Below are positions 9,601 through 16,927 of a DNA stretch of 57,355 nt, piece by piece; within the stretch, counting starts at the first letter, position 1; every line of letters starts with the position of its first letter. A program made the position numbers and the translations under genes. The notes beneath the pieces were generated by a model, which was given only the letters and a program-made list of their open reading frames with translations, ran no database searches and was not told the origin of the DNA. The stretch comes from Nostocoides japonicum T1-X7 (GTDB lineage Bacteria > Actinomycetota > Actinomycetes > Actinomycetales > Dermatophilaceae): the NCBI RefSeq assembly GCF_001046855.1, contig NZ_HF570958.1:1055222-1112576 (forward strand), in the 5' to 3' direction.

Positions 9601-10208
9601 GCGCCATGCTCGGGCTCTACGTCTCCGACCATCCGCTCTTCGGGATCGAGCACGTCCTCACGAAGGCGGCCGACCACCCCATCGCCCGCGTCACCTCCGA
9701 GGAGGGACCCGCGGACGGCGCGATGGTGACGATCGCCGGCCTGGTGACCGGGCTCGTCCTCAAGCGGAACAAGAAGGGCGAGCTGTATGCCGTCGCGACG
9801 GTCGAGGACCTCGACGGCGCGCTCGAGTGCTTCTTCTTCCCCAAGACGTACCTCACCGTGCAGGGCCTGCTCGTCCAGGACGCCGTCGTCGTCGTCCGCG
9901 GGCGCGTGAGCCGGCGCGACGACGGCGTGTCGCTCTACGCGCAGGAGATGACTCTTCCCGACACCTCCGAGGGTCCGCGCGGCCCGGTCGTCCTCGTCAT
10001 GGAGCAGCAGCGGGCCACCGACCAGCGGATCCTCGCCCTCAAGAGCGTCCTGTCCGCCCACCCCGGCACGACGGAGGTGCGGCTGCGCCTCACCCGGCCC
10101 GGCCGGACGCTCCTGATGACCCTCGACCGCTCCTTCAGCGTGACGGCGAGCGAGGCCCTCTTCGGCGACCTCAAGGCGCTCCTCGGCCCGCGCTGCCTGG
10201 CCGGCTGA
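6606..10208 (+). CDS. dnaE: DNA polymerase III alpha subunit (replicative)
   Basis: A 1200-residue DnaE1-type replicative polymerase. The N-terminal PHP domain begins with FVHLHVHTEYSMLDGAARI and includes TTDHGYVFG. The palm motif PDFDVDFD supplies catalytic D424 and D426, and the third aspartate is D586 in GLVKMDFLGLRNL. A Lys-rich MGKKKKEVL fingers region and a C-terminal OB fold (VTIAGLVTGL onwards) follow. One oddity is a ~14-residue Gly/Pro/Arg insertion (about residues 884-897) between IMAAREE and FTSFKDFL, encoded by a G/C run with a GGGGGC-GGG-GCCCCC hairpin (9264-9278). The start ATG 6606 has no ribosome site but a -10 box just upstream. The stop overlaps the next ATG by one base. 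Confidence 0.97.
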   Translation: MSDQPPRPMSPKDNFVHLHVHTEYSMLDGAARIDELLRTAAEMGMPAVATTDHGYVFGAYEFWNKARRHGVKPIIGVEAYLTPGTHRTDKTRVSFGDGGRDDVGGSGAYTHMTLLARDNTGMHNLFRMSSLASLEGHYFKPRIDRELLDRYGEGLIGTTGCVGGEVQTRLRVGQYREAREAAAELRDIFGAENFYAELMDHGIPIERQTQQELLRLAKDLGLPLLATNDLHYTKAADAQAHAALLCVQSGSTLMDPNRFKFDAEEFYLKTPAQMRQLFRELPEACDNTLAIAERCEVSFTEGEGRYMPRFPCPPGEDETSWFIKEVERGLRERFPEGVPEYARKQAAYEQDVIIGKGYAGYFLVVADFINWAKDNGIRVGPGRGSGAGSMCAYAMRITDLDPVPHGLIFERFLNPERPSMPDFDVDFDERRRGEVIRYVTEKYGEDRVAQIVTYGTIKAKQAVKDAARVMGHPFAMGEKLTKAMPADVMGKGVPLSGIFDKDHPRYADGADFRALHESDPQAQEVVATAVGLEGLKRQWGVHAAGVIMSSEPLVDLIPIMRREQDGQIITQFDYPSCEALGLVKMDFLGLRNLTILDDALENVKANRGEDLDLDALSKDMTDPKAFELLQRGDTLGVFQLDGGGMRTLLRQMQPDNFEDISAALALYRPGPMGANSHTNYALRKTGKQPITPIHPELEEPLKEILDVSQGLIIYQEQVQQIAQRVAGYSLGKADMLRRAMGKKKKEVLDAEFVPFSEGMRAGGYSDEAIKTLWDILVPFSDYAFNKAHTAAYGLVSYWTAYLKANYPAEYMAALLTSVQDDKDKSALYLGECRRMGIRVLLPDVNDSVAKFAAVGDDIRFGLEAIRNVGHNVVSAIMAAREEPGARGGGAPAQRGGRFTSFKDFLSKCPAVVANKRTIESLIKAGAFDSLGETRSGLLRVHDEYVDAFVAIKRQEAIGQDSLFGGFGDDGDAGIGEEVMGLSPVPTAEWDKATLLANERAMLGLYVSDHPLFGIEHVLTKAADHPIARVTSEEGPADGAMVTIAGLVTGLVLKRNKKGELYAVATVEDLDGALECFFFPKTYLTVQGLLVQDAVVVVRGRVSRRDDGVSLYAQEMTLPDTSEGPRGPVVLVMEQQRATDQRILALKSVLSAHPGTTEVRLRLTRPGRTLLMTLDRSFSVTASEALFGDLKALLGPRCLAG

Positions 10209-12478
10209 TGGTGATCCCCCCGACCCCGCCGGTCGCGCTGCGCCGCGAGCACGTGCGGGAGCACCACGGCGACCGGTTCGTCGACGACTTCGAGTGGCTG
10301 CGCGACAAGGAGGACCCCGAGGTCCTCGCCTACCTCGAGGCGGAGAACGCGTATGCCGACGCCGTCACCGCCCACCTGGAGCCGTTGCGCCGCAGCATCT
10401 TCGCCGAGATCAAGGCACGGGTCCAGGAGACCGACGTCTCCGTGCCGGCCGCGAGCGGGCCGTGGTGGTACTACGGCCGCACCGAGGAGGGCAAGGAGTA
10501 CGGCATCCACGCCCGGGCACCCCTCACCGACCGCGACGTCCGGCCCGACCTCGACGCGTCGGCGCCGATCTCCGGCGAGCAGGTCCTCGTCGACGGCAAC
10601 GTCCTCGCCGAGGGGCACGAGTTCTTCTCGCTCGGGGCGCTCGCCGTCAGCGCGGACCATGCCCGGGTCGCATACGGCGTGGACGTCGTCGGGGACGAGC
10701 GGTTCGACCTCACCGTCCGCGACATCGCGAGCGGCGAGGTTCTCGACACGGCGGTGACCGGTGCGGGCTACGGCTGCGAGCTGTCCCTCGACGGCCGGTG
10801 GCTCTTCTACACGCGGGTCGACGAGGCGTGGCGGCCCTACCAGGTGTGGCGGCATCGTGTCGGCACCCCCGCGGCCGACGACGTCCTCGTCCTCGAGGAG
10901 CCCGACGAGCGGTTCTGGACCGGCATCGGGTCCTCCCGCGACGACCGCTGGCTGCTCATCGGGCTCGGGTCCCGGACGACGAGCGAGATCCACGTGCTCG
11001 ACGCGACCGACCCGACGGGACGGTTCCGGATCGTCGCGCCGCGGAGGGACGGCGTCGAGTACGACGTCGAGCCGGCCGCCGACCGCTTCCTCGTCGTCCA
11101 CAACCGCGACAGCGAGGACTTCGACCTCGCGTGGGCCCCGTTCGAGGCGACGAGCGACGGGCAGTGGCGGCCGATCGCCTCCTCCGGTCCGGGGGAGCGC
11201 TTCCTGTCCGTCGACGCCTTCGACGACTTCTCGGTCCTCAGCCTGCGCAGCGACGGACTCACCGCCCTGCGCATCCTTCCCGTTGACCCGTCCTCGCCGA
11301 CGGGCTTCGGGGAGGGCGTGCCCGTCCCGTTCGACGAGCCGCTGCACACCGTCGGCCTCGGCGACAACCCGGAACCGGCGACGACCCGGCTGCAGCTGGG
11401 GTACGAGTCGTTCGTCACGCCCCGGTCGGTCTACGAGCTCGACGTCGCGACGGGGGAGCGGACCCTCCTGAAGCAGCAGCCCGTGCGCGGCGGCTACGAC
11501 CCCTCGGCATACGAGCAGCACCGGGAGTGGGCCACCGCAGCCGACGGCACCCGCATACCGATCTCCGTCGTCGCCCCGGCGGGCGCCTCGCCGGACGGGA
11601 CGCACCCGTGCCTCCTCACGGCGTACGGCGCCTACGAGATCTCCAGCGACCCCTACTTCTCCGTCGCGCGGCTCTCCCTCCTGCAGCGCGGGGTCGTGTA
11701 TGCCGTCGCCCACGTCCGCGGCGGCGGCGAGATGGGGCGGTCGTGGTACGAGGCCGGGCGGTACGCGCGGAAGGTCAACACCTTCACCGACTTCGTCACG
11801 TGCGCCGACCGTGTCGTCGAGCTCGGGTGGTCGGCGCCGGATCGCCTTGCGGCGGAAGGCGGTTCGGCGGGTGGCTTGCTCATCGGCGCCGCGACGAACC
11901 TGGCGCCGGACCGGTTCCGGGTCGTCCATGCTGCCGTGCCGTTCGTCGACGCGCTGACGACGATCCTGCGGCCCGACCTGCCCCTCACGGTCGGCGAGTG
12001 GGAGGAGTGGGGCAACCCGCTGGAGGACCGGGCGATCTACGAGGTCATGCGCTCCTACAGCCCCTACGAGAACGTCGCGGCCCGCCCGTATCCGGCGGTT
12101 CTCGCGACGACGAGCCTCAACGACACGAGGGTCTACTTCACCGAGCCCGCCAAGTGGGTCGCCCGGCTGCGCACCACGGTGACGAACGACCCGGCGAGCC
12201 GGCCCATCCTGCTGCGGACCGAGATGGCAGCGGGCCACGGGGGCCGGAGCGGGCGGTATGCCGCCTGGGAGCAGGTCGCCTGGGAGTGGGCCTTCGTCCT
12301 CGATCAGCTCGGCGCCGGAGAGGTGGACGAAGCAGCCTCTCAGGCCGAAGCCGGAGGCGGCGCAGCCGAAGCCGGAGGCGGCGCGGCCGTAGCCGGAGGC
12401 GGCGCGGCCGTAGCCGGAGGCGGCGCGGCCGTAGCCGGAGGCGGCGTGGCCGATTCCGAAGCCGGCCCGCCGTCCTGA
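10208..12478 (+). CDS. ptrB: Oligopeptidase B-like S9 serine peptidase
   Basis: A 756-residue prolyl-oligopeptidase-family enzyme, most like oligopeptidase B (protease II), which cleaves short peptides after basic residues in the cytosol. An N-terminal beta-propeller (about residues 1-400) precedes an alpha/beta-hydrolase domain. The catalytic triad is S553 (EGGSAGG), D639 (SLNDTRV) and H677 (AAGHGGRSGRY). The C-terminal ~50 residues are a non-family tail of AVAGGGA repeats encoded by a 21-bp tandem repeat. This tail overlaps the 3' end of the convergent CYTH gene. The ATG overlaps the dnaE stop (TGATG), so the two are probably cotranscribed. Confidence 0.9.
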   Translation: MVIPPTPPVALRREHVREHHGDRFVDDFEWLRDKEDPEVLAYLEAENAYADAVTAHLEPLRRSIFAEIKARVQETDVSVPAASGPWWYYGRTEEGKEYGIHARAPLTDRDVRPDLDASAPISGEQVLVDGNVLAEGHEFFSLGALAVSADHARVAYGVDVVGDERFDLTVRDIASGEVLDTAVTGAGYGCELSLDGRWLFYTRVDEAWRPYQVWRHRVGTPAADDVLVLEEPDERFWTGIGSSRDDRWLLIGLGSRTTSEIHVLDATDPTGRFRIVAPRRDGVEYDVEPAADRFLVVHNRDSEDFDLAWAPFEATSDGQWRPIASSGPGERFLSVDAFDDFSVLSLRSDGLTALRILPVDPSSPTGFGEGVPVPFDEPLHTVGLGDNPEPATTRLQLGYESFVTPRSVYELDVATGERTLLKQQPVRGGYDPSAYEQHREWATAADGTRIPISVVAPAGASPDGTHPCLLTAYGAYEISSDPYFSVARLSLLQRGVVYAVAHVRGGGEMGRSWYEAGRYARKVNTFTDFVTCADRVVELGWSAPDRLAAEGGSAGGLLIGAATNLAPDRFRVVHAAVPFVDALTTILRPDLPLTVGEWEEWGNPLEDRAIYEVMRSYSPYENVAARPYPAVLATTSLNDTRVYFTEPAKWVARLRTTVTNDPASRPILLRTEMAAGHGGRSGRYAAWEQVAWEWAFVLDQLGAGEVDEAASQAEAGGGAAEAGGGAAVAGGGAAVAGGGAAVAGGGVADSEAGPPS

Positions 12479-12972
12479 CGCCGGGCGAGGGCCCATCCCG
12501 TCCACGCCTCGTCGCGGCTGACGTCCTCGACGACGTCGAGCCAGTCGGGGACCGGCGCCGCGGGGTGGTCGCCGTCGTTGTCGCCGTCGTCGATCTCGGC
12601 GAGGAGCGTGCCGTCCGGGAACTCGTCGACGGCGACCACCCAGCCGTGTCGCTCGACGATATGGCGAGTCTTGGTCAGGGTCGTGGAGGGAAGCTGCCGG
12701 AGCAGCCGCCACTCCTCGTCGTCGAGGTAGATCGATGTGCTGGCGATCTCGGCAGGCGACGCCGACAGGCGGACCTTGTGGCCCAGCTTGCGGACGACGG
12801 CGCCGTCGGCACCTGTCACCTCTCGTAGCCGCAGCCGGGACCCCTCGACGTAGTGGTCCTCGATGCGGTGCGTCGCGACGACGCCCTCGGGAATCGCTGA
12901 CACGAGGAACCTGCGCTCCCGCTCGACGTGGGCGTATTTCAGGAGGTCGGTCACCTCGACATCTTCACGCAC
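12340..12972 (-). CDS. CYTH-domain (triphosphate tunnel metalloenzyme-like) protein
   Basis: A 210-residue protein whose first ~165 residues look like a CYTH / triphosphate tunnel fold. The signature near the N terminus is VERERRFLV (an ExExR variant of ExExK). Alternating charged beta strands follow, such as GSRLRLREVT, KLGHKVRLS, EWRLL, VDEFPDG and LLAEI. Family members hydrolyse inorganic or nucleoside triphosphates; the substrate here is unknown. The C-terminal ~40 residues are PPPATAA repeats from the 21-bp tandem array shared with the convergent peptidase gene (139-base overlap). The start is GTG 12972 with no clear ribosome site. Confidence 0.72.
   Translation of the reverse strand: MREDVEVTDLLKYAHVERERRFLVSAIPEGVVATHRIEDHYVEGSRLRLREVTGADGAVVRKLGHKVRLSASPAEIASTSIYLDDEEWRLLRQLPSTTLTKTRHIVERHGWVVAVDEFPDGTLLAEIDDGDNDGDHPAAPVPDWLDVVEDVSRDEAWTGWALARRQDGGPASESATPPPATAAPPPATAAPPPATAAPPPASAAPPPASA
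12344..12448. repeat. 21-bp tandem repeat, five units, coding on both strands
   Basis: Five consecutive 21-bp units (12344, 12365, 12386, 12407 and 12428) of the type GCCGTAGCCGGAGGCGGCGC plus one base. A sixth decayed unit follows. The plus strand reads AVAGGGA at the end of the peptidase. The minus strand reads PPPATAA at the end of the CYTH protein. The unit is a multiple of three, so copy-number changes keep both frames. Confidence 0.92.
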
Positions 12973-13109
12973 CGGCGCTCGGTCCGGGATTTCGTCGAGT
13001 GACCACGGCCGGAGCCTTGGGTGAGGGGATCAACGAATCACGAGGTCTTGCAACGACTTTCAGTAGGTTGACGGTTGTGTTTCAGATAGGCGTTCGATAG
13101 ACTGGATGT

Positions 13110-14342
13110 ATGTTCGAGAGCGCGATCGGGGTGGCCGAGGTGCAGGGTCTGTATGCCCTGCTGACCGGCCCCGACGCGCCGGCGGCGTCGGTGGCCGACC
13201 ATGCCGAGATCGTCGGTCGCTGCCAGGCGGTCAAGAACGTGCTCGACGCCATCCAGACGGTCGCGATGGGCCGGCTGGCCGCCACCGAGGAGGTGGCCCA
13301 CGAGGACGGCACGATCACCGAGGAGACCATGCCGCTCGGGCATTGCCGCCTCGACGCGCCGTCGCTCGTCGCAGGCCGGCTGGGAGTCTCCGAGCAGGTC
13401 GCCGCGACGAGGATGCGGCAGGCGGTGCAGCTGGCGGTCACCGGTCGGCCGGTCGTCGAGGCGATGGCCGACGGACGACTGGACGCCTATCGGGCAGGGA
13501 TCGTCGCCGAGGAGCTCGCCGATGCCTCGCCGGACGTGCGCCGGGTCGTTGCCACGGCGCTCGCGGACCGGTTGGGGGCCGAGACGGCGGGGCCGCTGCG
13601 GCGACGGGTGATCCGCGAGCTGGCCAAGGTCGACGCGGATGCCGTGCGGGTTCGTGCCGAGCGGGCCCGGGCGGAGCGGTACCTCCGCCGGTTCACCGAC
13701 TACCTGGGTGCAGACCGGTGGGAGGCCAGCGTCCCCGTGGAGGACGCCCGCTCGGCGTGGGCCGCCATCGACCGGCTCGCGCAGACCTACCGCGACAGCG
13801 GACAGTGCGACAGCATCGAACAGGCGCGCGTCGACGCGATGATCGACCTGATCCGGGGCAACTGCACCGGGCGGTACGACGTGGAGCTCGCCGTGCCGGC
13901 CGACCAGGTCGAGGACCTGCTGGCCGCCCTCGGCGATCCCGACCCCGGTTCCGATCCGGATGACCCCGACCCGGACGGACCCGACCCGGACGCCGGCCCC
14001 GATCCCGACGACCCGAGCGGCCCACGAGCAGGCGGCGGCCCGGTGGCACCGCGAAGGTCGGATGATCCGGAGACCCCCGACGATCCGCGTGGTGAAGGCC
14101 CGGTGGCCCGCGGGGCCCGGATGATCCGGAGACCCCCGACGATCCGCGTGGTGAAGGCCCGGTGGCCCCGCGGGGCCCGGATGATCCGGAGACCCCCGAC
14201 GATCCGCGCGGTGATGGCTCGGGAACACTGCACGATCCTGACGGCGAGGACGGCGAGGACGGCGAGGACGGCGAGGACGGCGAGGACGGCGCCGGGCCTG
14301 GTGACGATGCCACGACCGAGGAGGTGGATCGGGGAGAGCTGA
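13110..14342 (+). CDS. DUF222 protein, N-terminal part of a frameshifted DUF222/HNH gene
   Basis: The first ~270 residues are a DUF222 domain, the helical region found before HNH nucleases in actinobacterial proteins often called 13E12-repeat or HNH proteins. It has FESAIGVAEVQGLYALL at the start, many Ala/Arg helices, and CTGRYDVELAVPADQVEDLL at its end. A DPDP-rich acidic linker and a 60-bp repeat follow. One repeat unit has 59 bp (a CCC where the next unit has CCCC, near 14106-14109), which shifts the frame. After it the translation becomes Arg-rich nonsense until 14342, and the proper continuation runs in the frame of the next entry. The function as a single protein is inferred. Confidence 0.78.
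   Translation: MFESAIGVAEVQGLYALLTGPDAPAASVADHAEIVGRCQAVKNVLDAIQTVAMGRLAATEEVAHEDGTITEETMPLGHCRLDAPSLVAGRLGVSEQVAATRMRQAVQLAVTGRPVVEAMADGRLDAYRAGIVAEELADASPDVRRVVATALADRLGAETAGPLRRRVIRELAKVDADAVRVRAERARAERYLRRFTDYLGADRWEASVPVEDARSAWAAIDRLAQTYRDSGQCDSIEQARVDAMIDLIRGNCTGRYDVELAVPADQVEDLLAALGDPDPGSDPDDPDPDGPDPDAGPDPDDPSGPRAGGGPVAPRRSDDPETPDDPRGEGPVARGARMIRRPPTIRVVKARWPRGARMIRRPPTIRAVMAREHCTILTARTARTARTARTARTAPGLVTMPRPRRWIGES
14061..14220. repeat. 59/60-bp tandem repeat causing the frameshift
   Basis: Copies begin at 14061, 14120 and 14180 with the shared start GATGATCCGGAGACCCCCGA. The first interval is 59 bp and the second 60 bp. The difference is one C in a C-run. In the correct frame the unit encodes a 20-residue DDPETPDDPRGEGPVA-type repeat. 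Confidence 0.9.
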
Positions 14343-16177
14343 GCCGCGAGGACAGGCGTGGCCCGGGTGGTGGTGCTGTGACCGGTGAGATGGGTCGGGC
14401 ACAGCCGGGCAGCGACGACGACAGCGGGTCGAGTGGCGGAGGCGCCGCCCAGGCGGGCGAGGTGTCGCAGGAGAATCACATGACGGCGAACGAGGCGCTC
14501 GAAGGCCCGCGGCCGGCCAGCTGCCAGCACGCGAACCGGCTGGGGCAGGCCACGGTGGCGTCGGCGGCCGAGCATCCGGGGCTGATCCGGGTCGCGGGCT
14601 GCGGCGCGACCGGCTGCTCCTACGTCCGGCACGACTGGGTCCGTGGGCTCCTCGAGGGTGGTCTGGAGCGCGGCGCCGAGGTACGAGTGTCGGTGGTCGG
14701 GTGCGATCCGCACACCGGCGCCCGGCTCGAGTCCCCGATACCGGTCCGGACCACAAAGGCCAGGCGGCGCGGTTCGCGGGCGAGGCGGGTCCGGGGCGGC
14801 AGCCGTGCGACGCGCGCCGGGGCGGGCGGTGCGCAGCCTCTGCCGAAGGCGTCGACCCGGCCGCGGGACGCGACCCGGCCGCGGGACGCGACGGTCCTCG
14901 AGAGCGACGGATACCGGCCGCCCGCTGCCCTGGCGCGATGGGTCCGGCTGCGGGATGGTCAGTGTCGCTTTCCAGGCTGCACGGTCGCGGCGCGGTTCTG
15001 CGACCTCGACCACGTCCGACCGTGGCCGGCCGGGGCAACCGTGGCGAGAAACCTCATCTGCCTGTGCCGCCGACACCACCGGATCAAGCAGCGAGCCGGC
15101 TGGCGGTTCCGGCTGCGACCCGACGCGACGCTGGAGGTCACCGATCCCACCGGAGCGGTGCGCGCGAGCGCGCCGGTCGATCTGCTCGGCCGCACCGAGG
15201 GACGGCCGGTCGCGCCCCGTCATGGCGCGCCGATGCGTGCTGGTGTGCCGCTGCAACACGGCGAGCCGGGTCTGATCGCGCCATCGAGTCCGAATGCCGA
15301 CCAGGACGCTCGGCGGGGCGTACGCCTGGACGTCGACGAGGCTGCCCGCCGGGGCGGGGCTGGCGGGGGTGTCTCCGGCACCGCCGGAACGTGCGTGGCG
15401 CGTGGGGACGGCACGGGTGTCGTGGGTGCCGGCGGCACGGGTGCGGTGGGTGGGGATGGCACGGGTGTCGTGGGTGCCGGCGGCACGGGTGTGGTGGGTG
15501 GGGACGGCAGGGGTGTCGTGGGTGCCGGCGGCACGAGTGTGGCGGGTGGGGACGGCACGAATGTCGCGAGCGCCGAGGATCCGGATGTCGGCGTGCGGCC
15601 GGCGCGTTGTACGCCCGTCGTCCTGCTCATCGAGCCCGAGGCGATCTTCGAGCCAGACGTGCTCCGCCACCCGGAGGTGCGTCTCGATCGGGACGACCCG
15701 GGAGTGACGGCCGAGGCCGTCGGCGACGAGGGGCGTCCGGTAGGTGTTCCGGGTGACCGGGGCCGGCCGCTGTCGTGGCAGTCAAGGGTGGCGACGACAC
15801 GGATCTCGTCGAGTGAGGACGCCGCCCGACGTCCTCCAGGCGACGCGCCATCCGGGCAGGTCGTCGGACGGGACGGGCGAAGCCATCTGCTGCCGGATCT
15901 GCCGACGAACTGGCCGGACCCGGGGTGGCGCGGCGACGGCACCTGGTGGATGGAGGCCGATGGGCGGTTCTTCTGGCGCGCATCCCCGATCGATCTCACG
16001 CACCGGTGGTCCGACGACGAGCCGTACTCCGCGCTCGAGGAGCAGACGCAGCAATGCCTGGCCCGCAGGATGCAGGAGCGGGAGCGTCGCTGGCGCCAGT
16101 GCCTCCGTCGGATGCGTCGGCTGCGCGAGGAGCGGGCCCGGCGCGAGGAGGAGCGGCTCGCGGTGCCCCCCTTCTGA
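14162..16177 (+). CDS. HNH endonuclease part of the frameshifted DUF222/HNH gene
   Basis: This is the continuation of the DUF222 gene after the -1 frameshift, about 671 residues if started at GTG 14162. Adding one C near 14108 joins both parts into one frame (13110-16177). A long acidic linker precedes the second half of DUF222 (LIRVAGCGATGCSYV) and a basic region. The HNH nuclease motif is CRFPGC, then DLDHVRPW, then NLICLCRRHHRIKQ, which has metal-binding Cys and His residues. Beyond it lie a 48-bp repeat (Gly/Val-rich), a Trp-rich stretch (WRGDGTWWMEADGRFFW) and an Arg/Glu coiled tail. It may be intact in related strains, phase variable, or a sequencing error here. Confidence 0.78.
   Translation: MAPRGPDDPETPDDPRGDGSGTLHDPDGEDGEDGEDGEDGEDGAGPGDDATTEEVDRGELSREDRRGPGGGAVTGEMGRAQPGSDDDSGSSGGGAAQAGEVSQENHMTANEALEGPRPASCQHANRLGQATVASAAEHPGLIRVAGCGATGCSYVRHDWVRGLLEGGLERGAEVRVSVVGCDPHTGARLESPIPVRTTKARRRGSRARRVRGGSRATRAGAGGAQPLPKASTRPRDATRPRDATVLESDGYRPPAALARWVRLRDGQCRFPGCTVAARFCDLDHVRPWPAGATVARNLICLCRRHHRIKQRAGWRFRLRPDATLEVTDPTGAVRASAPVDLLGRTEGRPVAPRHGAPMRAGVPLQHGEPGLIAPSSPNADQDARRGVRLDVDEAARRGGAGGGVSGTAGTCVARGDGTGVVGAGGTGAVGGDGTGVVGAGGTGVVGGDGRGVVGAGGTSVAGGDGTNVASAEDPDVGVRPARCTPVVLLIEPEAIFEPDVLRHPEVRLDRDDPGVTAEAVGDEGRPVGVPGDRGRPLSWQSRVATTRISSSEDAARRPPGDAPSGQVVGRDGRSHLLPDLPTNWPDPGWRGDGTWWMEADGRFFWRASPIDLTHRWSDDEPYSALEEQTQQCLARRMQERERRWRQCLRRMRRLREERARREEERLAVPPF
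14240..14284. repeat. 9-bp tandem repeat, five copies (Asp-Gly-Glu)
   Basis: GACGGCGAG is repeated five times in a row, giving an acidic DGE run in the linker of the DUF222/HNH protein. Confidence 0.9.
15410..15553. repeat. 48-bp tandem repeat, three units plus a decayed fourth
   Basis: Units start at 15410, 15458 and 15506, with a fourth degenerate unit at 15554. Each encodes the 16 residues GTGVVGAGGTGAVGGD or a close variant in the HNH reading frame. The 48-bp length keeps the frame. Confidence 0.88.
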
Positions 16178-16212
16178 CTGCAGGTGTCGACAGCAGGTGC
16201 GGCGCAAGAGTG

Positions 16213-16262
16213 CTTGTGGGGAAGCGGGTTGGAGTCCTGGCTCTGGTCAGCTTCCCCACAAG
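16213..16262 (+). terminator. 13-bp inverted repeat after the DUF222/HNH gene
   Basis: CTTGTGGGGAAGC (16213-16225) and GCTTCCCCACAAG (16250-16262) are exact reverse complements, 24 bases apart, 35 bases after the stop. It is a probable terminator stem; the large loop is unusual. Confidence 0.55.
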
Positions 16263-16318
16263 GCAGCGTCGCCCGGAGCCGGCCTCAGCGCGCGTCGGTA
16301 TGCCCGGGCCTTCTCTTG

Positions 16319-16516
16319 GCACGTGCCGACTTGACGCGCCCGAACCAGCTCGGTAGCCACATCCACGACAAGCCCGCACGTGCCGAGTCGATCCGGGGTG
16401 GGGCGATGTTGCGCGGTCCCCGGCCACGACATCCCCGCACGTGCCGAGTTGATGCTCCCGAACCAGCTCGGTAGCGACATCTACTCGGCACGTGCGAGAT
16501 CCACTCGGAACGTGTG
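16319..16516. repeat. Cluster of GCACGTGCCGAG elements, including a 61-bp palindromic unit
   Basis: Direct copies of GCACGTGCCGA(G/C) start at 16319, 16376 and 16437. An inverted copy ends at 16496 and a decayed inverted one lies at 16504-16516. The inner sequence CCGAACCAGCTCGGTAGC is also duplicated (near 16340 and 16459). The unit 16436-16496 is a 61-bp hairpin with perfect 14-bp arms (CGCACGTGCCGAGT / ACTCGGCACGTGCG). A second 61-bp copy is found at 34817-34877. Confidence 0.85.
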
Positions 16517-16606
16517 AACCGAGCCCTCGGGTCGGCGACCGCAATGGACGATGAGGAGTCGACTGTCGACGCCTTGTGAGGTAGATGCCGACAGGTGAGC
16601 CAGATG

Positions 16607-16848
16607 CGAGGGAGCTGCGGGGTCGGTGAGGCGGGGAAGCTGTGGGGTAGGGCAGGCGCAGGGGTGGGCAGCTGCGGGGTGGGTGAGGCGAGGGAGCTGC
16701 GGGATCGATGAGGCGGGGGAGCTGCCGGGAGGGTGAGGCGGGGAAGTTGTGAGCTAGGGCAGAGACGGGGGAGCTGCGGGATCGGTGAGGCGGGGAAGCT
16801 GTGGGGTAGGGCAGAGGTGGGGCAGTCGCAGGGATGACAGCTGCGGGA
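16607..16848 (+). repeat. G-rich imperfect direct repeats
   Basis: Alternating modules of the kinds GGGAGCTGCGGG, TCGGTGAGGCG and GGGAAGCTGTGGGGTAGGGC recur across ~240 bp. An identical 32-base stretch occurs at 16624-16655 and 16783-16814. The plus strand carries many GGGG runs. Confidence 0.8.
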
Positions 16849-16879
16849 ATGTCGTGGTCGCGTCGGCCGGGAATTGGCG

Positions 16880-16895
16880 CTGACTGTATAGTCAG
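16880..16895 (+). promoter_or_regulatory. TetR-type operator and -10 box of the Rieske oxygenase gene
   Basis: CTGACT-GTAT-AGTCAG is a perfect 6-4-6 inverted repeat. TATAGT (16887-16892) inside it looks like a -10 box, so a bound repressor would block the polymerase. The same palindrome with a different spacer (AAGC) stands before the tetR gene at 18158-18173. A GAGGGAG ribosome site follows at 16914-16920. Confidence 0.7.
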
Positions 16896-16927
16896 TCAGT
16901 CAACTGTGACGGTGAGGGAGATCCCTG

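Larger units (their letters stand above)
16178..16927. other. 750-bp non-coding, repeat-rich region
   Basis: I see no credible gene here. In order it holds a 13-bp inverted repeat (16213-16262), a cluster of GCACGTGCCGAG motifs (16319-16516), a G-rich imperfect direct-repeat block (16607-16848) and the operator/promoter of the Rieske oxygenase (16880-16895). Confidence 0.7.

Noticed and set aside
9935..12712. Long minus-strand frame across the S9 peptidase
   Set aside because: Low-complexity shadow of a clear peptidase gene with an intact catalytic triad.
16607..16848. CRISPR array
   Set aside because: The repeats are G-rich, imperfect and irregularly spaced, with no unique spacers and no cas genes.
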